This document shows, piece after piece, positions 1 to 5,079 of a stretch of 5,079 nt of DNA. Within the stretch, counting starts at the first letter, position 1, and every line of letters begins with the position of its first letter. Below the pieces are notes generated by a model. It had not been told where the DNA came from. It made no database searches and saw only the letters and a program-made list of their open reading frames with translations. Source of the stretch: Synergistaceae bacterium (GTDB lineage: Bacteria > Synergistota > Synergistia > Synergistales > Aminobacteriaceae); the NCBI GenBank assembly GCA_031270755.1, contig JAISWV010000402.1, positions 1 to 5,079 of the forward strand, given 5' to 3'. A program made the position numbers and the translations under genes.

Positions 1-1091
1 CCATCGACAGCTTCCAATTTGAAAGCGGGCGGTCCCTGCCGGTGCAGGTGGGGTACGAGACCTTCGGCACGCTCAACGCGGCGAAGGACAATGTTGTCCT
101 TGTGGCCCACTACTTTTCCGCCAACAGCCACTGCGCCGGAAAATATGCCGAAACCGACGAAGCCGCCGGGTATTGGGACGGTCTGATCGGCCCGGCAAAG
201 GCGGTGGACACCGACCGGTATTTCGTAATCAGCTGCGACAACCTCTGCAACTGCGCGGCGAAATCGCCCACCGTACACACCACCGGCCCCTATACGATCA
301 ACCCCGAAACAGGCAAGAGCTACGGTATGGACTTCCCGGTCGTCACTATTCTGGATGTGGTCCGCACCCAGAAGCTGCTGCTGGAGTCGCTGGGAATCAC
401 CCATCTCAAGGCGGTCATGGGGCCCTCCGCCGGCGGCATAATCGCCTATGAGTGGGCGGTGCAGTATCCCGACTGGATGGACGTCATTATTCCCGTCATC
501 GCCACGGCGCAGCATCCGTCCTTTACCTCCTTCCTGGTGCTTCAGCACGGCATCCGAGCCGCCATGCTGGACCCCAAATGGAACGGCGGCGACTATTACG
601 ACAAGCCGGAACAGCCGGAGGAAAGCCTGCATCTGGCCCTGCAGATAATGAACGTGGGCGCCCACTCGGCTGATTTCTACGAGCGGACCTACAAGCGCAA
701 CAGCGCCGATGTGGACTGCTACCGGGATGTGCTGGCCATGTCCTCCTCGGAAAAAGAGCTGTACGGCGTGGTTGCAGCACGCTGCGGCGTGGTGGACCTG
801 AACCACTGGATTTATACCTGCCGTATGGCCATGAACCACGATGTGGCGCGCCATTTCGGCGGAGACTTGGACGCGGCGCTGGCCCGGATTCGCGCGCGGG
901 TACTGGCCATTCCCTGCAGCACCGACATCATGCACCCGGTGTCCTTCAACCGGAGGATTGTCGACCGGATCACCTGGCTGGGCGGCAGCGCCGAGATGTA
1001 CGTCATCGACAGCGATATGGGACACATGGCCGGTATTTTGCAGACCCACCTGTTCGATTGCAAAGTGAAGGATTTTCTGCTGCGGTATTAA
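1..1091 (+). CDS. MetX-like alpha/beta-hydrolase (homoserine acetyltransferase-like putative esterase), 5' partial
   Basis: The frame is open from base 3 and already reads family sequence (FESGRSLPVQVGYETFG), so the true start lies left of the window. The GTG at 42 is an internal valine. Numbering from that GTG, the protein shows the MetX-type stretch DTDRYFVIS (56-64), the TGPYTINPETGKSYG segment (81-95), and a nucleophile elbow GPSAGG with Ser129. Asp295 (STDIMHP) and His328 (MGHMAG) complete a plausible Ser-Asp-His triad. True homoserine O-acetyltransferases usually have a bulkier residue after the serine (GGSMGG or GSFGG) and GHDxFL around the histidine. Here Ala follows the serine and the Asp after the histidine is missing. 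The protein is therefore better called a MetX-like acyltransferase or esterase of unknown substrate than metX. No signal peptide or membrane segment is visible in the part present. The gene is convergent with uxuA and has no methionine-pathway neighbour in the window. Fold assignment is secure; substrate is unknown. Confidence 0.9.
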   Translation, partial: IDSFQFESGRSLPVQVGYETFGTLNAAKDNVVLVAHYFSANSHCAGKYAETDEAAGYWDGLIGPAKAVDTDRYFVISCDNLCNCAAKSPTVHTTGPYTINPETGKSYGMDFPVVTILDVVRTQKLLLESLGITHLKAVMGPSAGGIIAYEWAVQYPDWMDVIIPVIATAQHPSFTSFLVLQHGIRAAMLDPKWNGGDYYDKPEQPEESLHLALQIMNVGAHSADFYERTYKRNSADVDCYRDVLAMSSSEKELYGVVAARCGVVDLNHWIYTCRMAMNHDVARHFGGDLDAALARIRARVLAIPCSTDIMHPVSFNRRIVDRITWLGGSAEMYVIDSDMGHMAGILQTHLFDCKVKDFLLRY

Positions 1092-2134
1092 GGTCTGGCG
1101 GCGGTAAAAGCCTCCCACAAGCCGGCCAGGTACATGGCTCCCAGGGCGCGGTCGTAGAGGCCGTAGCCAGGGCGTCCTGTTTCGCCCCATATCATCCGCC
1201 CGTGGTCGGGGCGCATCACTCCCTGGAAACCGGTCTCCGCGTAGGCGCGGACAATCGACGCGATATCGAGAGACCCGCATTCGGTGGGGTGGGCCGTCTC
1301 GTTGAAGTTGTGAGGGCCGCCAATTTTCACGTTGCGGACATGGGCGAAATGGACGCGGCCCAAGGCAGAATATTTGCGCACCATCTTTGGGATGTCGTTC
1401 TCCGGCAAAACGCCCAAAGACCCCGTGCAGAGGCTCAGTCCGTTGTGGGGAACGTCCGCGATCTTCAAAAAACGGTCCAGAGACGCCTCGCCGCAGATGA
1501 TTCTCGGCAGGCCGAAGATCGGCCACGGAGGGTCGTCCGGGTGGATGCCCATCTTGACGTCGGCCTCCTGGGCCGCGGGAACGACTTTCTTGAGAAAACG
1601 TTCGAGATTGCTCCACAAACCTTCGGCGTTCAGGTCTCGATAAGCGTCCAGCAGCCACCGGAGCTGGTCGGCGTCATACCCCGCGCTCCAGCCCGGCAGG
1701 CCTTTGGTCCCTTTGGACAGGTCCATATCGCGGATCTCCGCGTCGTCGTGGGAAAGACAATTGGACCCGTCGGGCAGCTCCAGGGCAAGAGAACTGCGCG
1801 TCCAGTCGAAGACCGGCATAAAGTTGTAACACAGCACGGAAATCCCTGCCTTGCCCATATTGAGAACGCTCCGGCAGTAGTTGCCCATCAGCTTGTCGGC
1901 GTCCCGGAGTCCGAGCTTGATGTGTTCGTGGACGGGAATGCTTTCGATGGCGGAAAGCTTGAACCCCTTGGCTTCCACCGCGTTTTTGAGCGCCTGGAGC
2001 TTTTCCAGCGGCCAGACCTCGCCTACAGGGACGTCGTAGAGCGCGCTGACGATCCCCTTCACAACGGGAATTTGGCGAATTGCGTCCAGGGTGACGGGGT
2101 CGTCGTCCCCGTACCATCGAAACGACAAGATCAT
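1088..2134 (-). CDS. uxuA: Mannonate dehydratase
   Basis: UxuA dehydrates D-mannonate to 2-keto-3-deoxy-D-gluconate in cytosolic glucuronate/hexuronate catabolism. The 348-residue protein is collinear with the short (about 350-residue) form of the family and looks complete. It begins with the typical FRWYG...DPVTLDAIRQIP and VSALYDVPVGEVWP (residues 5-42). Further family blocks are NYCRSVLNMGKAG (85-97), YNFMPVFDWTR (103-113), MGIHPDDPPWPIFGLPRI (195-212), LCTGSLG (235-241), VHFAHVRN (261-268) and RPDHGR (308-313). From knowledge of the family, His198, Cys236, His265 and Asp310 are the expected metal ligands (Mn2+ or Fe2+), and Asp310/His311 lie in the catalytic centre; all are present. The ATG at 2134 is preceded by AAGGGGG at a 9-base gap, which supports this start. 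No uxuB, uxaC or kdgK lies beside it here, so partner enzymes must be elsewhere. Its stop codon overlaps that of the convergent hydrolase gene. Confidence 0.97.
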   Translation of the reverse strand: MILSFRWYGDDDPVTLDAIRQIPVVKGIVSALYDVPVGEVWPLEKLQALKNAVEAKGFKLSAIESIPVHEHIKLGLRDADKLMGNYCRSVLNMGKAGISVLCYNFMPVFDWTRSSLALELPDGSNCLSHDDAEIRDMDLSKGTKGLPGWSAGYDADQLRWLLDAYRDLNAEGLWSNLERFLKKVVPAAQEADVKMGIHPDDPPWPIFGLPRIICGEASLDRFLKIADVPHNGLSLCTGSLGVLPENDIPKMVRKYSALGRVHFAHVRNVKIGGPHNFNETAHPTECGSLDIASIVRAYAETGFQGVMRPDHGRMIWGETGRPGYGLYDRALGAMYLAGLWEAFTAARP

Positions 2135-2143
2135 GTCCTGAAG

Positions 2144-2150
2144 CCCCCTT
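2144..2150 (-). promoter_or_regulatory. Ribosome binding site of uxuA
   Basis: On the minus strand the bases read AAGGGGG, nine bases before the uxuA ATG. It is a slightly G-heavy Shine-Dalgarno sequence and supports the start at 2134. Confidence 0.75.
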
Positions 2151-2264
2151 ATTGGTGGTTATGAACTTACCGAAATTTTATCATCGAACTCCTGTGGGCG
2201 CACGTCGTGGCCAGACTCAATCGATTCCTTCCGGTTTCTTTATCAATATTTCTTGGACAGCGCC

Positions 2265-2277
2265 TGTATCGTTTACA
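2265..2277. promoter_or_regulatory. Operator-like palindrome upstream of uxuA
   Basis: The minus strand reads TGTAAACGATACA, with perfect TGTA/TACA arms around a 5-base centre and a central CG. It lies 131 bases upstream of the uxuA start in AT-rich DNA. The shape resembles sites of LacI- or GntR-family sugar regulators, which commonly control hexuronate genes, but it is one base shorter than the usual 14-bp LacI/CcpA palindrome. A single copy with 4-bp arms can arise by chance, so this is a candidate only. Confidence 0.25.
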
Positions 2278-2306
2278 TACGTTTTCAATATTATTTCTTA
2301 ATTTAT

Positions 2307-2336
2307 ATTATATATACGTGAAATTCGTCGACTCCA
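2307..2336 (-). promoter_or_regulatory. Weak candidate promoter for uxuA
   Basis: The minus strand has an exact TATAAT (2307-2312) inside an AT-rich run, with only a poor -35 match (TGGAGT, 2331-2336) at an 18-base gap. A transcript from here would have a leader of about 165 bases and would place the palindrome at 2265-2277 some 25-35 bases downstream of the start. The AT-rich tract makes a chance TATAAT likely, and uxuA could also be reached by read-through from the DUF4130 operon, since I see no hairpin-plus-T-run terminator between 2135 and 2388. Confidence 0.25.
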
Positions 2337-2388
2337 CCACCTGTTTCTTTCTAATCCGACAAAGAGAAGGCATCAAGTGGCAATTAGG

Positions 2389-3210
2389 CTATAGCAATGG
2401 ATTATGATTCTCGTTTACCCGGTGGCCGGACAGGGAACCCGGGGTTTCGACCAGGTGTTTCCAATATTTCTTGGGCATGTGGCCGCGCTGTGTTTTATAG
2501 TTCAGGCGCTGACCCGTCGTCGTGCTTCGGTAGAACTCGCGCCAGAGCTCTTGAATTTCCCGTTCTTCTTTGGTGTCCGACGGAGCTCGGGGGAGGTCCA
2601 TGTCCGTGACGATCCATTTTTTCGTGTCGTACACCGCCGCTTTTTTACGGCGCAGGTCGTGAAGCACCCAGCCCCGGTCGGGCAGACGAGCGCCGAAATG
2701 GTCGGCCAAAAGAGCCAACACGTCGCAGTCCGGCTCCAGCTCCGCGTAAAAGATTCCTCCCACGTCTTTGAACCGCACGACACCCAGGTACTTGTTGTAC
2801 TCTCCCCCCGTGCGAAGAGCCGCTTTGCGCACGACGTGGGCGTACTCGTCGGACAGGTCCGCCTCCGCCCTTTTCCCCAGGGTCCACACGCGCTCCAGGG
2901 TGTGCCAGAGAGCCATGTCCACGCTGCTTGAGAAATGCCGGTCATCGCCCCTGTCGCATGAGAGCAGCGCGAACCACGCATCGGACAGCAATTGACGCGA
3001 AACCCGTTTTTTCAAGACCGCCGCCGTCGCCTCAGCCACCTTCGCGTCGTTTTCGATTATCGTCGTCTTGAACAAGATTTCTTGTCGAGCCTGTCGGGTG
3101 TCTCCTTCGCCGTAACGGCGCACAATGCCCTCGGGGACGCTTTGGTCCCGCGCCGTCCTGTGGACGAGGCACATCAAACCGTCCCAAGTGCCGTCGTAAA
3201 CGTATATCAT
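2389..3210 (-). CDS. DUF4130 / TIGR03915-type putative DNA metabolism protein, partner of the adjacent radical SAM protein
   Basis: The 273-residue protein starts with MIYVYDGTWDGLMCLVHR, matching the usual start of this family (MIY-YDG-F-GLL). The C-terminal DUF4130 domain covers roughly residues 85-255 and ends with the characteristic QRGHMPKKYWKHLVE (241-255). Other family blocks are GGEYNKYLGVVRFKDVGGIFYAE (135-157) and DHFGARLPDRGWVLHDLRRKKAAVYD (170-195). In some genomes this domain is fused to a uracil-DNA-glycosylase-like domain; here there is no fusion, only a short tail after residue 255. The gene starts five bases after the radical SAM stop codon with no clear Shine-Dalgarno sequence, which suggests translational coupling. 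Known from the family: constant genomic neighbour of the radical SAM protein. Inferred: cytosolic, acts with it on DNA or nucleotides. The biochemical activity is not known to me. No transcription terminator is evident downstream. Confidence 0.93.
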   Translation of the reverse strand: MIYVYDGTWDGLMCLVHRTARDQSVPEGIVRRYGEGDTRQARQEILFKTTIIENDAKVAEATAAVLKKRVSRQLLSDAWFALLSCDRGDDRHFSSSVDMALWHTLERVWTLGKRAEADLSDEYAHVVRKAALRTGGEYNKYLGVVRFKDVGGIFYAELEPDCDVLALLADHFGARLPDRGWVLHDLRRKKAAVYDTKKWIVTDMDLPRAPSDTKEEREIQELWREFYRSTTTGQRLNYKTQRGHMPKKYWKHLVETPGSLSGHRVNENHNPLL

Positions 3211-3215
3211 CGAGG

Positions 3216-4454
3216 TCAGACCGGGTCGAAGGGCAGCAAGAGCTGCTGGGATACGGGCTTGCCCGACAAGAAGCGGCGCAGGCGCTCCAAGGAGGAAATC
3301 ATTCCCTCCGCGCGCCCGTCGCAGGTTATGAAATGGGCGGCGCGCTTCATCACGACGCCCAGGCGCTTCAGGTCCTCATGCCTCAGGCGGCGGGAGCGGC
3401 GCGCCACGACGATGCGCTTCGCGGACCTGACCCCAACGCCGGGAATACGCAGAAGTTTTTCGTAGTCCGCCTTGTTCACGTCCAGAGGAAAAAAGTTCAT
3501 GTTGCGCAGCGCCCACGCCGTCTTTGGATCCAGGACATCGTCCAGGGAGGGTGCGCTGTCGTCGACGATCTCCCCCGTCGTGAAGCCGTAGTAACGCAGA
3601 AGCCAATCCGCCTGGTAAAGCCGATGTTCCCGAAGAAGAGGCGGGGCCGTCGCCAAAGCCGGGAGGTTTCGTTCCTCGTTCACCGGCATATAGGCGGAGT
3701 AGTACACCCGCTTCAGGCCGAACTTGCCGTAAAGGCCCTCGGACAGGCGCAGGATGCTGAGGTCCGTGTCGGGGGTCGCGCCGATGATCAGCTGGGTCGT
3801 CTGTCCCGCCGGAACGAACCGAGGCGCGCGCAGGGCCGGGCGTTTCTCTTCCGCTTGCTCTTCCAGTCGGCCTCTGATGAAATTCATGGGCGTGAAGATG
3901 GATTTTTTCGTCTTCTGGGGGGCCAGCAGGCCAAGGCTCCGTTCCGTGGGAAGCTCGATATTGACGCTCATCCGATCGACCAGACGCCCCAGTTGCTCGA
4001 TCAACTCCGAAGACGCCCCGGGTATGGTTTTGGCGTGAATGTACCCGTTGAAACGGTGCTCTTTGCGCAAAATAAAAACGGCCCGAATCAAGTCTATCAT
4101 CGTGTCGTCGGGGCTGCGGCGAATCCCGGAACTCAAAAACAGCCCTTCGATGTAGTTTCGGCGGTAGAAGTCGATGGTGAGGTCGGCTACCTCCCGGGGG
4201 GTGAAAGTTGCCCGCGGTCTGTGGTTGCTGCGTCGATTGACGCAATAGGCACAGTCGTAGACGCAGTCGTTGGAGAGAAGTATCTTCAAGAGCGACACGC
4301 AGCGCCCGTCGTCCGTCCAGGTGTGGCATATACCCGCAAAGTAGGCGTTTCCGATTTCCCCCGGCCGGTTTGCCCGCTTCGACCCGCTTGAAGAACAGGA
4401 GACGTCGTACTTCGCCGCGTCCGCCAAGATCGACAATTTGCCCATTACGTCCAT
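3216..4454 (-). CDS. Radical SAM protein, putative DNA modification/repair (TIGR03916 type), with C-terminal helix-hairpin-helix
   Basis: This 412-residue protein has the radical SAM cluster motif CVYDCAYC at residues 64-71 (Cys64, Cys68, Cys71), which would hold a [4Fe-4S] cluster and cleave S-adenosylmethionine. Before it comes the family signature ADAAKYDVSCSSSGSKR (11-27) with Cys20, then GICHTWTDDGRC (41-52) with Cys43 and Cys52. Conserved blocks after it include FYRRNYIEGLFLSSG (96-110) and YYSAYMPV (251-258). A helix-hairpin-helix motif, LLRIPGVGVRSAKRIV (334-349), suggests DNA binding. The ATG at 4454 is chosen because GGGAGGG lies eight bases before it and because family members begin just before KLSILADAAKYD. 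An in-frame TTG at 4502 would add 16 residues, but that region contains the promoter. The gene heads an operon with the DUF4130 gene. Family assignment is firm; the reaction and substrate are unknown, and a role in DNA repair or modification is inferred from the HhH motif and from glycosylase fusions of the partner family. Confidence 0.95.
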   Translation of the reverse strand: MDVMGKLSILADAAKYDVSCSSSGSKRANRPGEIGNAYFAGICHTWTDDGRCVSLLKILLSNDCVYDCAYCVNRRSNHRPRATFTPREVADLTIDFYRRNYIEGLFLSSGIRRSPDDTMIDLIRAVFILRKEHRFNGYIHAKTIPGASSELIEQLGRLVDRMSVNIELPTERSLGLLAPQKTKKSIFTPMNFIRGRLEEQAEEKRPALRAPRFVPAGQTTQLIIGATPDTDLSILRLSEGLYGKFGLKRVYYSAYMPVNEERNLPALATAPPLLREHRLYQADWLLRYYGFTTGEIVDDSAPSLDDVLDPKTAWALRNMNFFPLDVNKADYEKLLRIPGVGVRSAKRIVVARRSRRLRHEDLKRLGVVMKRAAHFITCDGRAEGMISSLERLRRFLSGKPVSQQLLLPFDPV

Positions 4455-4462
4455 GGATATGT

Positions 4463-4469
4463 CCCTCCC
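4463..4469 (-). promoter_or_regulatory. Ribosome binding site of the radical SAM gene
   Basis: GGGAGGG on the minus strand sits eight bases before the ATG at 4454. This decides the start against the upstream in-frame TTG at 4502. Confidence 0.85.
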
Positions 4470-4472
4470 ACA

Positions 4473-4489
4473 ACTACGCAATACGTAGT
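4473..4489. promoter_or_regulatory. Perfect inverted repeat at the predicted transcription start, candidate operator
   Basis: ACTACG and CGTAGT form perfect 6-bp arms around a 5-base centre (caata on the plus strand). The site starts about five bases downstream of the -10 box, so it covers the expected +1 (near 4487) and most of the roughly 33-base leader. A repressor bound here would block transcription. A weak leader hairpin is an alternative. I do not recognise the motif as a named operator. Confidence 0.45.
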
Positions 4490-4493
4490 CGCC

Positions 4494-4522
4494 ATTATAC
4501 AAGACTCAATTTTTGAAGTAAA
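4494..4522 (-). promoter_or_regulatory. Sigma-70-type promoter of the radical SAM/DUF4130 operon
   Basis: The minus strand has TTTACT (-35, 4517-4522, 4 of 6 consensus bases), a 17-base gap, and a perfect TATAAT (-10, 4494-4499). Transcription would start near 4487, leaving a leader of about 33 bases with a strong ribosome binding site. The box spacing and its fit to the gene start make this the best promoter in the window. Confidence 0.7.
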
Positions 4523-4547
4523 CGGGATTGTCTGGAAAAATTCGTCG

Positions 4548-4573
4548 ATGGAGGGCTTATATGGAGGGCTTAA
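4548..4573. repeat. Tandem duplication, 13-bp period (ATGGAGGGCTTAT)
   Basis: Two adjacent copies, 4548-4560 and 4561-4573, match at 12 of 13 positions; only the last base differs (t versus a). It lies in the intergenic region upstream of the radical SAM promoter, next to an AT-rich run, and is not coding. It looks like a replication-slippage duplication. Confidence 0.85.
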
Positions 4574-4657
4574 TTTTTTAAAATTTTACCGTTTTTCGCA
4601 AATCCGTTTCTTCTGATAGGAGATGAGCGCGTACTCGCAGCTCGTCCGATCACGACG

Positions 4658-4728
4658 TCGAGCCTTTCGGCCAAAGCCGTCGCTCCCTTCGAAAAGATTG
4701 CGGCATCACGAAGGCACGCAAAGCTCGA
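4658..4728. repeat. Nested inverted repeats, possible three-way-junction structured element
   Basis: Outer arms TCGAGCcTTT (4658-4667) and AAAGCTCGA (4720-4728) pair over nine positions with one bulged C. Inside, CGGC-caaa-GCCG (4668-4679) abuts the first arm, and CCTTCG (4686-4691) pairs with CGAAGG (4709-4714) across a 17-base loop. Together these make a three-way-junction layout. It is not followed by a T-run on either strand, so it does not look like an intrinsic terminator. It may be a structured RNA, a dispersed intergenic repeat, or chance pairing in GC-rich DNA. A 30-codon minus-strand frame (4650-4742) covers the same bases. Confidence 0.35.
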
Positions 4729-4729
4729 T

Positions 4730-4762
4730 TTTCAACCTCCACTTTCAACCTCCACTTTCAAC
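4730..4762. repeat. Tandem repeat, 13-bp unit (TTTCAACCTCCAC), 2.5 copies
   Basis: Copies at 4730-4742 and 4743-4755 are identical, followed by a 7-base partial copy at 4756-4762. The partial copy contains the stop codon of the ATPase gene, so the duplication adjoins its 3' end without changing its reading frame. Read on the minus strand, each full unit contains GGAGG. Confidence 0.9.
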
Positions 4763-5079
4763 GCACAAAATCGATAAAATTGTGTTTGTCGATGATTTCG
4801 ACGGCTTGCGTTCCGTAGTTTTCCTGGAAAGTACGCGCCGAAGCCGTAAGTTTACCTCTGTTCCATTTGAATTCGTAGGGGTGGAGCCTGCCGTCGCATT
4901 CTTCCACCAAGTCGATCTCGCCCGCGCTTTTCAAGCGCCAGAAATACAGAGTTTTGTAATATCGATGGTTTTGATTGTATTTCAACCGCTCGCTGAGCAT
5001 CAAGTTTTCCCACATTCCGCCGACGTCGCGTCCGGTATCGGGGGCGGCGAAATTATCAGTCAAAGCAGAGATCATTCCG
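4758..5079 (-). CDS. C-terminal part of an AAA-type ATPase with DUF4143 domain, 5' partial
   Basis: The frame stays open to the right edge of the window, so the Met at 5075 is probably internal and the N-terminal ATPase domain lies outside. Numbering from that Met, the visible 105 residues carry typical DUF4143 C-terminal features: DVGGMWENLMLSERLKYN (17-34), YFWRLKSAGEIDLVEE (44-59) and HPYEFKWN (65-72). Glu53/Asp55 and Glu68-x-Lys70 are arranged like a PD-(D/E)XK nuclease-type core, an architecture proposed for this domain; activity is not shown by this. Family proteins are about 380-400 residues, with Walker A/B motifs in the missing part, and their cellular role is poorly defined. The stop TGA (4758-4760) lies within a 13-bp tandem repeat. 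I see no terminator directly after it. Confidence 0.88.
   Translation of the reverse strand, partial: GMISALTDNFAAPDTGRDVGGMWENLMLSERLKYNQNHRYYKTLYFWRLKSAGEIDLVEECDGRLHPYEFKWNRGKLTASARTFQENYGTQAVEIIDKHNFIDFVR

Noticed and set aside
1058..2164. Plus-strand open frame of 368 codons opposite uxuA
   Set aside because: The minus-strand product is an unmistakable full-length mannonate dehydratase. The opposite frame has no recognisable domain and is open because of GC-rich codon use.
2207..2407. Plus-strand 66-codon frame in the uxuA upstream gap
   Set aside because: It has a hydrophobic middle that mimics a membrane segment, but this comes from the AT-rich tract. There is no good ribosome binding site, and its end overlaps the 3' end of the DUF4130 gene.
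2404..2931. Plus-strand open frame of 175 codons opposite the DUF4130 gene
   Set aside because: The DUF4130 product matches its family end to end; this antisense frame has no recognisable sequence.
3333..4391. Plus-strand open frame of 352 codons opposite the radical SAM gene
   Set aside because: It is a shadow frame rich in Arg, Gly and Pro with no family features; the opposite strand encodes a well-conserved radical SAM protein.
3376..4473. Minus-strand 365-codon frame overlapping the radical SAM gene in another frame
   Set aside because: It shares the strand but has low-complexity Arg/Gly/Pro-rich content and no motifs, as expected for a shifted frame of GC-rich coding DNA.
4455..4502. 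N-terminal extension of the radical SAM protein from a TTG at 4502
   Set aside because: The extra 16 codons overlap the -10 box and the palindrome, and the ATG at 4454 has a strong ribosome binding site and fits the family start.
4574..4620. AT-rich run as an intrinsic terminator for the ATPase gene
   Set aside because: The A/T runs are not preceded on the minus strand by a stable GC-rich hairpin ending in a T-run.
4548..4762. CRISPR array or insertion-sequence end
   Set aside because: The repeats are only 13 bp, directly adjacent without spacers, and of two different units. There is no transposase, terminal inverted repeat pair or target duplication in the window.

Overview
The window carries five protein-coding genes or gene parts. 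Coding DNA is GC-rich and the intergenic DNA is clearly AT-richer, with canonical GGGAGGG/AAGGGGG ribosome binding sites. The gene families (short-form mannonate dehydratase, a radical SAM/DUF4130 pair, a DUF4143 ATPase, a MetX-like hydrolase) fit an anaerobic, fermentative bacterium such as a member of Synergistota or Clostridia. That placement is an inference; no marker gene in the window settles it.

Layout from left to right. Bases 1-1091 (+) hold most of a MetX-like alpha/beta-hydrolase whose 5' end lies outside the window. Bases 1088-2134 (-) hold a complete mannonate dehydratase gene (uxuA), convergent with the first gene; the two stop codons overlap on one TTAA. Bases 2135-2388 are a non-coding, AT-rich stretch upstream of uxuA with an imperfect operator-like palindrome and only a weak promoter candidate. 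Bases 2389-4454 (-) form a two-gene operon: a radical SAM protein with a C-terminal helix-hairpin-helix motif (3216-4454), then a DUF4130 protein (2389-3210) five bases later. A good sigma-70-type promoter, a palindrome at the predicted transcription start and a strong ribosome binding site lie just upstream. Bases 4455-4757 are intergenic and hold this promoter, two separate 13-bp-period tandem duplications, and a nested set of inverted repeats that could fold as a three-way junction. Bases 4758-5079 (-) hold the C-terminal part of a DUF4143-type ATPase that runs off the right edge.

The radical SAM/DUF4130 operon is the most interesting content. Its two products belong to families found side by side in many genomes and suspected of acting in DNA repair or modification, with no established reaction that I know of. 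UxuA works in hexuronate breakdown (mannonate to 2-keto-3-deoxygluconate). The other genes have no obvious functional link to it or to each other.
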